In this document: positions 1 to 7,229 of the stretch, one piece after another
Position numbering within the stretch: the stretch's first letter is position 1
Layout: every line of letters starts with the position of its first letter
Source of the DNA: an uncultured Chloroflexota bacterium
GTDB lineage: Bacteria > Chloroflexota > Anaerolineae > Caldilineales > Caldilineaceae
Direction of reading: 5' to 3'
Length of the DNA stretch: 11,621 nucleotides
Assembly (NCBI GenBank): GCA_903858085.1
Contig: CAIOHJ010000007.1
Coordinates: 1-11,621 of the forward strand
Notes under the pieces: model-generated
Seen by the model: only the letters and a program-made list of their open reading frames with translations
What the model was told of the DNA's origin: nothing
Databases searched by the model: none
Program-made: the position numbers and the translations under genes

Positions 1-756
1 ACCGACATCGCCGTTGCCCAACAGCAAGGTGTCGCTCCCCCGCGCCAGATCGGCAGCCAGGCCAATCTGCTCCCAGTCGGCGCTGCCGCTGTACCGCTGC
101 TGCAGCGTACGCCCGTGCAGCGCCAGAGCTGCCGGCTCAGCCTCCAGCAGCCAGGGAATCCACTCGCGCACCTGCGGCACCGCATAGCCGATCCGCGTCT
201 TGACACTCACCGGCACAGGCCGGCGTCTCTGAAATGCCGGCGGCAGCTGTGCACGCCACCCCACCACCTGCTCGACCAGATGCGGCGCCAGTTCGGGAAT
301 CTCCTGCACATTTGCGCCGTTCTGCCACGCCTCCACCCCCCGCCGGGCCGCCCGCACCAGCTCCTGGGCCAACAGCGGGGTGCGGATCAGCCCGGCCCCC
401 GACCCTCGGTGGACGATCTGGGTCGCCGGGCACCCCATGTTGAGGTCGATCCCGTCAAACCCCAGCTCGCACAGCAGGATCGCCATCTGCTCAAAAAGGG
501 CCGGTGTGTGACCGTACACCTGCGCCACCACCGGGCGCTGGCTTTCGTCGTAGCGAAAGTCTTTGAGCAGCGACCAATCCCCGACCCGCAACCGCTCCAC
601 CGCCACAAATTCGGTGTAGACCACCGCAGGAGAGCCATATTTTTTCTGGATATGGCGGCAGGCATGGTCGGTGACCCCATCCATCGGCGCCAACCCGACG
701 ATGGGGCGCGGCAACTGCTGCCAAAAATTTTCGCCGTGTACGCCAGACCCGGTCAA
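1..756 (-). CDS. dus: tRNA-dihydrouridine synthase (Dus family), 3' end missing
   Basis: Flavoenzyme that reduces uridine to dihydrouridine in the D-loop of tRNA, in the cytoplasm. The gene reads leftwards off the window edge, so only 252 codons are present; the family is usually about 320-350 residues. Visible motifs are the FMN-barrel opening LAPMDGVTD (residues 22-30), YTEFV near 47-51, VAQVYG (77-82), the catalytic loop NMGCPA with Cys109 as the expected acid, VSVKTRIGY (183-191), LHGRT (213-217) and GNGDV at the cut end. About 58 residues lie between the AGLI strand and VSVKTR, roughly 30 more than in DusB-type proteins. The start is inferred to be TTG at 756, overlapping the stop of the upstream gene (TTGA); no ATG or GTG lies in frame before the barrel motif, and the next ATG would remove it. 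Translational coupling is therefore likely. Family assignment is firm; substrate position is unknown. Confidence 0.93.
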   Translation of the reverse strand, partial: MTGSGVHGENFWQQLPRPIVGLAPMDGVTDHACRHIQKKYGSPAVVYTEFVAVERLRVGDWSLLKDFRYDESQRPVVAQVYGHTPALFEQMAILLCELGFDGIDLNMGCPATQIVHRGSGAGLIRTPLLAQELVRAARRGVEAWQNGANVQEIPELAPHLVEQVVGWRAQLPPAFQRRRPVPVSVKTRIGYAVPQVREWIPWLLEAEPAALALHGRTLQQRYSGSADWEQIGLAADLARGSDTLLLGNGDVG

Positions 757-3700
757 TCTGCGCCCTTGCTCCGCCGAATCGCTTCCGCCGTCGAGAGCCG
801 CTGCACAGGCACCCCACGCCGACGCAACCAAAGCTCGGCGTCCGCAGCCTGCGGAGACTCCACCAGCCAGACCTGGCTCGCCCGCGCAGCAGCCTCCAGA
901 TCCCCGCCGACCTGCAGCGGAACCGCCCCGGCCAGCTCCAGCAGGGCGTAAAGGATCTCCAATGAGGACGGCACCGCCGCCAGATACAGGTAGGGCAGGC
1001 CGGACAGCTCCCCGCCGCGGGCGAGCGGCTCCAGCTGCGTCGGCGCAACCGGCCTGAGCCGCCGCTGAAAGCTGACCCGCACCAAATTCAGACCGGTCAA
1101 GTTGACCGTCGTCCACACCCCCAGGTCATCGGGCAGGACACGGTAGATGCCAGCACCCAGCGGCTTGAACTCCACACTGTACATCCCCTGCTCTGCTCGA
1201 GAACGTGTCGAGAGGGTGTATTCTTCTTCTTCTCCCTGGTAGACGCGCACCGGATGGTTGGGCTTGCCTTCGATTTCGACCTGCAGAACGCTGAAGCCGG
1301 GCATCGACCCCGCTTCCGTGGCCGTCGCTTCCCACAGACTGGCCAGCGGGGCAAACTGCACCGACCACCCGCCCACGCCGTCGATTTCGATCTGCGGCTG
1401 CTCATAGCCCCCCTCTGCATAGAGCCCATAGACCCCAGCGGCCAACCTGCTGAACGTGGCCCGCCCACTCTCGTCGAGCTGCAGCCGCTGCTCGTTGCCG
1501 ACCGCATCCACCAGTCGAACCTGCCGCCCAGCGCCTTCTGGCACCGAGACCGCCAGCAGACCCTGCCCAGGGGGCGGTGGCTCTTCCTCGACGCGCGGGC
1601 TCTCCGGCAGCACCAGATCGACCGCAACCTGGTTGCGCCCGTCGAGCGCCACATCGGCGACGGTCGTAGTCTCTTCGTAGCCCGCGACCTGCACGGTATA
1701 ACGCCCCGCTTCCAACCCCTCAAACCGATAGCGGCCTTCCTCCCCGACCTCCTGCTCGCGGCGCCCGGCATCCCCCCAGAGCAGCACCCGCTGGGGCTGG
1801 CCGGCCGCCCCCCCGCGCACAAAGCCACCGATCGTCGACTCGGCAGCCGGCGCCGCTGCCGAGACAACCCCAAACACAAATTCCACCAACGGGATCGTAC
1901 GCTTGTCGATCCGGACACGTGCCTCGAGCTCAACAGCCCGTCCGTCAGGCTGGGGCGCGCCCTCAACTGTCACCAGGTAATAGCCTTCTTCAAGCCCGGT
2001 GATGCGACAGGCGGCGGCACCCTCGTCCGGCGCTGTACCGCTGACCCCTTCCGCCACCACCCCTTCGGTGCCGTGCACCACAACGCGCAGCCCCGGGTGC
2101 CGCGGCACCGAGACCACCACCGCGCCGATGCCCGTTGTTGTCTCGGCAGGACGCACGGTATACCCCCAGCCCGCCAGCCGCAGGTCCACCGTAGCCGGGT
2201 CGCGGCCGTTGAGCTTCAGCGTCTCCAGTGCGGTGCCCGCCGGCTCGACGCGCAGGCTGTAGTCCCCTGCCGCCAGCCCGACAAAACGATAGCTGCCATC
2301 TTCGCGCACCAAGGTCACCCATTCTTCGCCGCTCTGTTTGTGCACCAACAGCACCCCGGCACCGGCTCCCCCAGCGACATGCCCTTCCACACTGGAACGG
2401 CCCGCCGCCGCAGGGGGCAGTGGCAGGCTGAGCCGCACAACCACCTCGCGCTGCCCCTGCTGCAGCAACACCTCTTCGCTGTAGTGGGCGTCGGCAATTT
2501 GTAGGGTGTACAGCCCTTCGGCCAGGTCGGCAAACTCAAAGACGCCGGTGCTGTCCAGCGCCACCTCCGCCACCCGGTGCCCCGCACGCAAAAGACAAAG
2601 CTGGGCCGCCCCCCGCACATTGGCGACACTGCCCCGCAACAGGATGGTAGAGCCGTTGTCCGCAAGGACACGCGCTTTTTTGGGTTCTGCCTGCAGCGCC
2701 CGCACGATCGGCAGCTGGCCCCCTGGCCAGCGATCGCTGTACCAGGCATGCTCTTCCCACCAGCTGCTGGCGCTGCCCAGCCGCTCATTGGCCACCAGCC
2801 AGAACGCAGCACAAAAAAAGTAGTCAGGGGCCACTTTGAACCGTTGGCTGACCCCCATCATGACCCGGCAGGCCTCCAGCGTCTGGGCCATATGCAGATC
2901 TGGCGTCGTCGCCGGGTAGCGCGGGTCGCTGTCTTCGCCCACCAGATAGCCGCTCTCGGTGGCCAAAACAGGCAGGCTGTGGCCCAGATGTTTGCGGTTC
3001 AATGCGTCGAAATGTTCGTAGGCCAGCCAGCAGGCAGGGTCGTCCGCAACCGCTGCCCCCGGGCTGCGCCGGTCGTAGCGCAGCCGGTTGACCTCCTCCA
3101 GCGTGCGCCCCCGCCAGCCATCAGAAGACCAGGGCTCGTTCGCCACAGCCCGGTAGAAGCGCTCGGTGAAGGCCCCCCCCTCCTGGTTGCCGCTGTCGTA
3201 GGGGTAGTCGAGGGGCCGGTTGCGCGGGTAGTTGTGCACCGCCTGCCAGACCGGCCCATCCAACAGATCCCGGCGCCCGGCAGCCACAATCCGCCCCACC
3301 AGATCCCACTGGCTGCCATTGGACAAGGCCGGAATCGCCGGCATTCCCCCACGCTCCAAAATGACCTCGGCTGTGGCGATCGTGTTTTCTACGGTGAGCT
3401 GCAGCCCATTGACCGGAACCCGCCCCCCTTTCCACTCCACATCGACGTCGGGCTCGTTGTTGAACTCAAAATACCGCACGCCAACCCGAATCAAGGTGTC
3501 CAGATGGACCCGCTCCTTGACCCCCAGCAGCCCAGGGTTGGGCGCTGGCCGGTACAGCCGCACGATCGGAAAAAACCCTTCCGCCAACAGCAGCTCGCAA
3601 AAATCCAGCGCGCCGTCATGGTTGAAGATCTTGACCCACTTCACCCCCATCGCCCTGAGCTCAGGAATCCAAAAGTCTCGGATTTTCCCCATGCCCACAG

Positions 3701-3788
3701 CAGCCGCCTGGCCCGCTGACCAGTGAATCCCTATCCCCGTATCGTTGGCTGGCCTTGGATAATCGTTCAGGTCCATCGCTTCGACCAT
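753..3788 (-). CDS. Glycoside-hydrolase-like TIM barrel with six C-terminal beta-sandwich modules
   Basis: Large 1011-residue protein. Residues about 15-365 resemble a clan GH-A TIM-barrel hydrolase: FEFNNEP (107-113) would give the acid/base Glu112 after strand 4, and LATESGY (275-281) the nucleophile Glu278 after strand 7, a normal separation of 166. Residues about 370-910 hold six modules of roughly 83-94 residues, each with a signature like DGSYRFxGLaaGxYxLxV; the L..G.Y cores sit near 422, 505, 599, 692, 783 and 877. These look like prealbumin/carboxypeptidase-regulatory or Cna-B type folds. The last 80 residues (931-1011) form a separate alpha/beta-like tail. No signal peptide, sortase motif or membrane segment is visible, which is odd for such modules. 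ATG at 3788 has no clear Shine-Dalgarno; ATG at 3776 is an alternative. The stop overlaps the dus start. GH family and substrate cannot be named; it may be non-catalytic. Confidence 0.8.
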   Translation of the reverse strand: MVEAMDLNDYPRPANDTGIGIHWSAGQAAAVGMGKIRDFWIPELRAMGVKWVKIFNHDGALDFCELLLAEGFFPIVRLYRPAPNPGLLGVKERVHLDTLIRVGVRYFEFNNEPDVDVEWKGGRVPVNGLQLTVENTIATAEVILERGGMPAIPALSNGSQWDLVGRIVAAGRRDLLDGPVWQAVHNYPRNRPLDYPYDSGNQEGGAFTERFYRAVANEPWSSDGWRGRTLEEVNRLRYDRRSPGAAVADDPACWLAYEHFDALNRKHLGHSLPVLATESGYLVGEDSDPRYPATTPDLHMAQTLEACRVMMGVSQRFKVAPDYFFCAAFWLVANERLGSASSWWEEHAWYSDRWPGGQLPIVRALQAEPKKARVLADNGSTILLRGSVANVRGAAQLCLLRAGHRVAEVALDSTGVFEFADLAEGLYTLQIADAHYSEEVLLQQGQREVVVRLSLPLPPAAAGRSSVEGHVAGGAGAGVLLVHKQSGEEWVTLVREDGSYRFVGLAAGDYSLRVEPAGTALETLKLNGRDPATVDLRLAGWGYTVRPAETTTGIGAVVVSVPRHPGLRVVVHGTEGVVAEGVSGTAPDEGAAACRITGLEEGYYLVTVEGAPQPDGRAVELEARVRIDKRTIPLVEFVFGVVSAAAPAAESTIGGFVRGGAAGQPQRVLLWGDAGRREQEVGEEGRYRFEGLEAGRYTVQVAGYEETTTVADVALDGRNQVAVDLVLPESPRVEEEPPPPGQGLLAVSVPEGAGRQVRLVDAVGNEQRLQLDESGRATFSRLAAGVYGLYAEGGYEQPQIEIDGVGGWSVQFAPLASLWEATATEAGSMPGFSVLQVEIEGKPNHPVRVYQGEEEEYTLSTRSRAEQGMYSVEFKPLGAGIYRVLPDDLGVWTTVNLTGLNLVRVSFQRRLRPVAPTQLEPLARGGELSGLPYLYLAAVPSSLEILYALLELAGAVPLQVGGDLEAAARASQVWLVESPQAADAELWLRRRGVPVQRLSTAEAIRRSKGAD

Positions 3789-3839
3789 TTACAGTGCAGC
3801 AGAACGCTCAGACATCCCCCCCGTACAAATACCATTTTC

Positions 3840-3868
3840 AGTATACCCCACTCCCCAGCCAGCGAGAA
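3840..3868 (-). promoter_or_regulatory. Candidate promoter of the GH-like/dus operon
   Basis: On the minus strand TATACT (3845-3840) matches the sigma70-type -10 hexamer at 5 of 6. The hexamer 17 bp upstream, TTCTCG (3868-3863), is a poor -35. A start near 3833 would give a leader of about 45 nt. Prediction from sequence only. Confidence 0.45.
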
Positions 3869-3911
3869 ACAGCCCCGCCGAGGAAGCTCGATCCGCAGAT
3901 CTGCTGCGATC

Positions 3912-3947
3912 TTTTCGGCTTGGGCCCAGTTTTCAGCTTGGGCCAAG
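3912..3947. repeat. Tandem 18-bp direct repeat with internal dyads, operator-like
   Basis: Unit 1 TTTTCGGCTTGGGCCCAG (3912-3929) is followed directly by unit 2 TTTTCAGCTTGGGCCAAG (3930-3947), identical at 16 of 18 positions. Each unit carries a dyad: TGGGCCCA (3921-3928) in the first, CTTGGGCCAAG (3937-3947) in the second. The second unit overlaps the proposed -35 of moxR. This could be a double operator or a recent small duplication. Confidence 0.6.
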
Positions 3948-3959
3948 ATCGGGTATTGT
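3930..3959 (+). promoter_or_regulatory. Candidate promoter of moxR-DUF58
   Basis: TTTTCA (3930-3935), 18 bp spacer, TATTGT (3954-3959); each box matches the sigma70 consensus at about 4 of 6. The expected start is near 3966, leaving about 34 nt of leader before ATG 4000. Modest match, chosen largely by position. Confidence 0.35.
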
Positions 3960-3999
3960 TGCAAAGAGGGTGTTTTGTCAGAGTCAACCAGGACAACTC

Positions 4000-4953
4000 A
4001 TGGAATTGGTTCAAAATCTTGTCAACCGTGTCGCAGAAAATGTACGCCAGGTGATCGTCGGCAAAGACGAAGAGATCCGCCTGACCCTCCTGGCCATGCT
4101 CTGCGAAGGGCATCTGCTGATCGAGGATGTGCCGGGGGTGGGGAAGACGATGCTGGCACGTGCCCTCGCCCTGAGCGTCGGCTGCTCGTTCCGCCGCATC
4201 CAGTTTACCCCGGATATGCTGCCGACCGACGTGACCGGCGTCAATCTCTACAACCAAAAAACCCAGCTCTTCGAGTTTCGCCCAGGCCCAATCTTTGCCC
4301 AGATCGTCCTGACCGACGAGATCAACCGGGCGACCCCCAAAACCCAGTCCGCCCTGCTCGAAGCGATGGAAGAACGCCAGGTCACCGTCGACGGCGCCAC
4401 CTACCCGATCCCCCAGCCGTTTCTGGTGCTGGCTACCCAAAATCCGATCGAATACGAAGGGACCTTTCCGCTGCCCGAAGCCCAGGTCGACCGCTTTATG
4501 CTGCGCATCCACCTCGGCTACCCCAGCAAACAAAACGAGATCGACGTGCTCAATCGCCAGAGCACACACCACCCGATCCAGGATCTCCGCCAGGTGCTCA
4601 GCGTCGACGAGTTGATCGCCGCCCAGCAGACCCTTCGGACCGTCTATGTCGACGACCTGGTCAAAAGCTATATCGTCGACCTGGTCAACAGCACACGCGA
4701 CCACCCCGACATCTATCTGGGGGCCAGCCCACGGGGCAGCCTGGCCCTGTTCCACGGCAGCCGTGCCTGGGCGGCGATCCAGGGGCGCAACTACGTGCTG
4801 CCCGACGACGTCAAACGGCTGGCCGAGCCGATGCTGGCCCACCGTCTGATCGTGGCTCCTTCGGCCCGCATCAAAAATGTCACGCCGCGACAGATTGTCG
4901 AGGAGCTCCTGCAGCATACGGCGGTGCCCGGTGCCCGGGTCCGGGTGCGCTGA
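4000..4953 (+). CDS. moxR: MoxR-family AAA+ ATPase
   Basis: Cytoplasmic AAA+ chaperone-like ATPase of 317 residues, a typical length for the family. Walker A is DVPGVGKT (43-50), Walker B IVLTDE (102-107), sensor 1 is ATQNP (145-149), the arginine-finger region is DRF (164-166), and sensor 2 ASPRGS has Arg245. The C-terminal lid domain is complete. I prefer ATG at 4000: AGGA at 3990-3993 is well spaced, and the protein then begins as family members do. A GTG at 3970 in the same frame would add ten residues, but its purine stretch abuts the codon. MoxR proteins generally act with a DUF58/von Willebrand-type client on assembly or maturation of protein complexes, and the next gene is such a DUF58 protein 75 bp downstream, so the two are probably co-transcribed. 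The actual client process is unknown. Confidence 0.95.
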   Translation: MELVQNLVNRVAENVRQVIVGKDEEIRLTLLAMLCEGHLLIEDVPGVGKTMLARALALSVGCSFRRIQFTPDMLPTDVTGVNLYNQKTQLFEFRPGPIFAQIVLTDEINRATPKTQSALLEAMEERQVTVDGATYPIPQPFLVLATQNPIEYEGTFPLPEAQVDRFMLRIHLGYPSKQNEIDVLNRQSTHHPIQDLRQVLSVDELIAAQQTLRTVYVDDLVKSYIVDLVNSTRDHPDIYLGASPRGSLALFHGSRAWAAIQGRNYVLPDDVKRLAEPMLAHRLIVAPSARIKNVTPRQIVEELLQHTAVPGARVRVR

Positions 4954-4980
4954 CCCCCCCATGCCCCCCCGGGTCTTCCC

Positions 4981-4995
4981 GCCGCAACCTGCGGC
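4981..4995 (+). other. Short GC hairpin between moxR and the DUF58 gene
   Basis: GCCGC (4981-4985), loop AACCT, GCGGC (4991-4995). There is no T-run after it, so it is not a convincing terminator. It might only affect mRNA stability or differential expression of the two genes. Confidence 0.3.
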
Positions 4996-5028
4996 TTCAC
5001 GGCAGAGCGCTTTGAACCGAACAGCACC

Positions 5029-6297
5029 ATGAACTCTCGCCTGCTTTTTTTGCTGGCAGCCACGGCTGCGACCTGGACGATTGCACTCAACACAGGCCGC
5101 GAGCTCGCCTTCAGCCTGGCCTACCTCTTCACCGGGCTGCTGGCCGGCAGCCTCTGGTGGGCCTGGCAAAGTGTCCGCAGCCTGCGCGCGCTGCGGCGCA
5201 CAAAATCCCGCCGCAGCCAGGTCGGCCAGTACGTCGAAGAACAGTTTGAGGTGACCAACCACGCCCTCTGGCCCAAGCTCTGGCTGGAATTTGAGGATCA
5301 GTCCACGCTGCCCTGGCACAGCGCCAGCCGCGTCCTGAACGCCATGGGCCACCGGGGGACCCAACGCTGGTTGGTCAGAACACTCTGCCAGCAGCGCGGC
5401 CGCTTTCGGCTGGGCCCGGTCGTCCTGCGCAGCGGCGACCCGCTCGGCATCTTGCGCCGCGAGCTGCCGCTCGCCGGCGAGACCTTTGTCACCGTCTACC
5501 CAGCCACCTTCGAGATCGCCACCTTTGAGCCCGCAGTTTCTGAACTTACCGGCGGCGAAGCCCGCCATCGACGCACCCATCAGATCACCTCCAGCGTCGC
5601 CGGACTCCGCGAATACGCCACAGGGGACAGCCTTCAGCGCATCCACTGGCCCACCACCGCACGCCTGCAACGGCTGATCGTCAAGGAGTTCGAGCTGGAC
5701 CCCACCGCCGATGTCTGGATCTATCTCGACCTCTGTCAGAGCGCTGCTGCCAGCCTTCCCTGGAGCACACGCCCGCCCGAGTCACCGCTCTTTCGGGCTG
5801 GCCAGCGGCGCCCTCCTCTCGAACTGCCCCCCGACACCACCGAGTACGGCGTTGCCGCAGCCGCCAGCCTGGCCCGCTACTATCTTCTGCGCAATCGCGC
5901 AGTCGGGATGAACAGCCGCGGCCGCACCCGCGAGTGGGTGCAGGCCGACCGTGGAGAACGCCAGCTGAACAAGTTTCTCGACACCCTTGCCGTCGTCGAA
6001 GCCGCTGGGCCACTGCCCTTTGCCCACCTGATCGCCACCGACGGCATTCGCCTCCACCGCAACGATATGTTGATCGCCATCACCCCAGACGACGACCCAG
6101 CCTGGGTCACAGCACTTCAACTGCTCCAGCGCCGCGGCGTCCGCAGCGTCGCTGTGCTGCTCGACAGCAGCACCTTCGGCGCTCCCCGCAGCTACACCGC
6201 TCTCCAGGCTCAGCTGCTGGCCTCAGCGATCCCCTGCTACCGCCTCCGCCGCGGCGACGATCTCGGCCGCAGCCTGGCCACCCCCCTCCCCCGCTGA
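5029..6297 (+). CDS. DUF58 domain-containing membrane protein
   Basis: A 422-residue protein with two hydrophobic segments at the N-terminus (about 4-20 and 26-45), followed by a basic stretch (50-63) that should lie in the cytoplasm, and a large soluble part. The DUF58 signature is clear: LREYATGDSLQRIHW (193-207), preceded by DPLG (137-140). The region after 226 starts with DVWIYLDL, resembling the first strand of a von Willebrand A fold, but no full DxSxS metal site is seen. DUF58 proteins are regular partners of MoxR ATPases, and here the ATPase lies immediately upstream. The transglutaminase-like gene that often completes such clusters is absent. ATG 5029 has only a weak ribosome site, so translation may depend partly on the upstream gene. 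The stop lies 8 bp from the stop of convergent rph. Function of the pair is unknown. Confidence 0.93.
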   Translation: MNSRLLFLLAATAATWTIALNTGRELAFSLAYLFTGLLAGSLWWAWQSVRSLRALRRTKSRRSQVGQYVEEQFEVTNHALWPKLWLEFEDQSTLPWHSASRVLNAMGHRGTQRWLVRTLCQQRGRFRLGPVVLRSGDPLGILRRELPLAGETFVTVYPATFEIATFEPAVSELTGGEARHRRTHQITSSVAGLREYATGDSLQRIHWPTTARLQRLIVKEFELDPTADVWIYLDLCQSAAASLPWSTRPPESPLFRAGQRRPPLELPPDTTEYGVAAAASLARYYLLRNRAVGMNSRGRTREWVQADRGERQLNKFLDTLAVVEAAGPLPFAHLIATDGIRLHRNDMLIAITPDDDPAWVTALQLLQRRGVRSVAVLLDSSTFGAPRSYTALQAQLLASAIPCYRLRRGDDLGRSLATPLPR

Positions 6298-6305
6298 CCG
6301 CCGGA

Positions 6306-7028
6306 TCAGAGCCTGGCCCGCCCCAGCACCTCCGTCTGCAACGCAAACAGCTGCCGAATCCCATGTTCAGCCAGCATCAACATCGCGTTGAGCGCCCCCC
6401 GGCTGAAGGGCGCCCCCTCGGCGGTGCCCTGGATCTCCACAAAACGGCCGTCCGAGGTCATGACCACATTCATGTCAACTTCCGCCTTCTGGTCGAGCTC
6501 GTAGTCGAGATCCAACACAGCCTTGCCAGCCACAACCCCGACACTGACCCCAGCCACTGCCTGTTTCAACACCCCCGGCCCAATCACCTTGCGCTTTTCC
6601 AACCGCTTGACCGCCAAAGCCAACGCCACATAGCCGCCCGTGATCGATGCGGTGCGCGTGCCGCCGTCCGCCTGAATCACGTCGCAGTCCACCACGATCT
6701 GCCGGTCGCCCAGACGCGTCAGATCCACCCCAGCCCGCAGGCTGCGCGCGATCAACCGCTGAATCTCCTGCGTCCGCCCCCTGGGATACTGTGTCTCGCG
6801 CTGGTTGCGCTGTTCGGTGGCGCGCGGCAACATGGCGTACTCCGCAGTCACCCATCCCTGTTTCGGTCGCGCACTGGCAAGCCAGCGCGGCAACGTCTCC
6901 TCCACCGTGGCGTTGCACAGCACTCGCGTGTTCCCCATGCTGATCAACACCGAACCCTCCGGGTAGATGATGTAGTCCAACTCCATTGTCACCGAACGCA
7001 GTTCGTCCAGGGTGCGGGTCACAGCCAT
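6306..7028 (-). CDS. rph: Ribonuclease PH
   Basis: Phosphorolytic 3'-5' exoribonuclease that trims the 3' ends of tRNA precursors in the cytoplasm, acting as a hexameric ring. The 240-residue length is normal. Motifs seen include GSVLIS (25-30), GWVTAEYAMLPR (58-69), GRTQEIQRLIARSLRAGVD (84-102) with the phosphate-binding region, DGGTRTASITG (121-131) with Arg125, the acidic pair Asp179/Asp185 in the LDQKAEVDMN stretch, and VEIQGTAEG (197-205). The very N-terminus departs from the usual DGR opening, reading MAVTRTLDELR, though the start is supported by a purine-rich GGAAAGGA just upstream. Two alanine tRNA genes and a terminator precede it on the same strand. Only about 45 bp separate the terminator from the ATG and I see no separate promoter there, so expression by read-through is likely. 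Confidence 0.97.
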   Translation of the reverse strand: MAVTRTLDELRSVTMELDYIIYPEGSVLISMGNTRVLCNATVEETLPRWLASARPKQGWVTAEYAMLPRATEQRNQRETQYPRGRTQEIQRLIARSLRAGVDLTRLGDRQIVVDCDVIQADGGTRTASITGGYVALALAVKRLEKRKVIGPGVLKQAVAGVSVGVVAGKAVLDLDYELDQKAEVDMNVVMTSDGRFVEIQGTAEGAPFSRGALNAMLMLAEHGIRQLFALQTEVLGRARL

Positions 7029-7039
7029 TTCCTTTCCAC

Positions 7040-7057
7040 CAGCGGCGTAGACCGCTG
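7040..7057 (-). promoter_or_regulatory. Hairpin in the rph leader next to the ribosome site
   Basis: On the minus strand CAGCGG (7057-7052), loop TCTACG, CCGCTG (7045-7040), giving a 6-bp stem that ends directly before the purine-rich ribosome site of rph. Its left arm can also pair with the right arm of the terminator upstream (GCCGCT, 7084-7079). It may modulate rph translation; this is inference from pairing alone. Confidence 0.4.
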
Positions 7058-7072
7058 CACCAGGAGAGCAAA

Positions 7073-7106
7073 CAAAAAAGCGGCTCTTCTTTTCAGAAGG
7101 GCCGCT
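7073..7106 (-). terminator. Rho-independent terminator behind the two Ala tRNAs
   Basis: On the minus strand AGCGGC (7106-7101) pairs with GCCGCT (7084-7079), with an inner CTTCT/AGAAG stem broken by one mismatch and a GAAA loop, followed by a T-rich run (7079-7074, then GTTT). It starts 3 nt after the 3' end of tRNA-Ala(GGC) and precedes rph. Confidence 0.85.
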
Positions 7107-7107
7107 C

Positions 7108-7182
<75 letters not shown>

Positions 7183-7200
7183 GTACCTTTATTTATTTGA

Positions 7201-7229
7201 AGTATACAGCACTCTTCCCAGAATCCCAA
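7201..7229 (-). promoter_or_regulatory. Candidate promoter of tRNA-Ala(GGC)
   Basis: Minus strand TTGGGA (7229-7224), 17 bp spacer, TATACT (7206-7201). The -10 matches at 5 of 6 and the -35 at 4 of 6. The start would fall about 12 nt before the mature tRNA. The -35 lies in the loop of an 8-bp inverted repeat. Confidence 0.55.

Larger units (their letters stand above)
3789..3999. promoter_or_regulatory. Divergent intergenic region between the GH-like gene and moxR
   Basis: About 210 bp without a gene, separating two divergent operons. It holds a good minus-strand -10, a weaker plus-strand promoter, and an 18-bp tandem repeat, each listed separately. The region is more AT-rich than the flanking genes, as expected for a control region. 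Confidence 0.75.

Noticed and set aside
115..951. Plus-strand frame over dus and the end of the GH-like gene
   Set aside because: The minus strand here encodes the full set of Dus motifs, leaving no room for a plus-strand gene.
1254..2504. Plus-strand open frames opposite the GH-like gene (also 2577-3719)
   Set aside because: No family-like content; they mirror the coding strand's repeats and GC bias.
3171..3180. G7 run (minus strand) in the GH-like gene as a programmed frameshift
   Set aside because: The frame is continuous with sensible sequence on both sides, so no shift is needed.
3970..3999. GTG at 3970 as the moxR start
   Set aside because: The purine stretch abuts the codon and the extra ten residues are not family-like; ATG 4000 has a well-placed AGGA.
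4954..5028. Possible terminator between moxR and DUF58
   Set aside because: The 5-bp GC hairpin has no T-run, and MoxR-DUF58 pairs are normally co-transcribed.
3838..5670. A 610-codon open frame on the minus strand across moxR and DUF58
   Set aside because: It lies antisense to two well-supported genes, its translation resembles no family and is rich in composition-driven residues; long antisense frames are common at this GC content.
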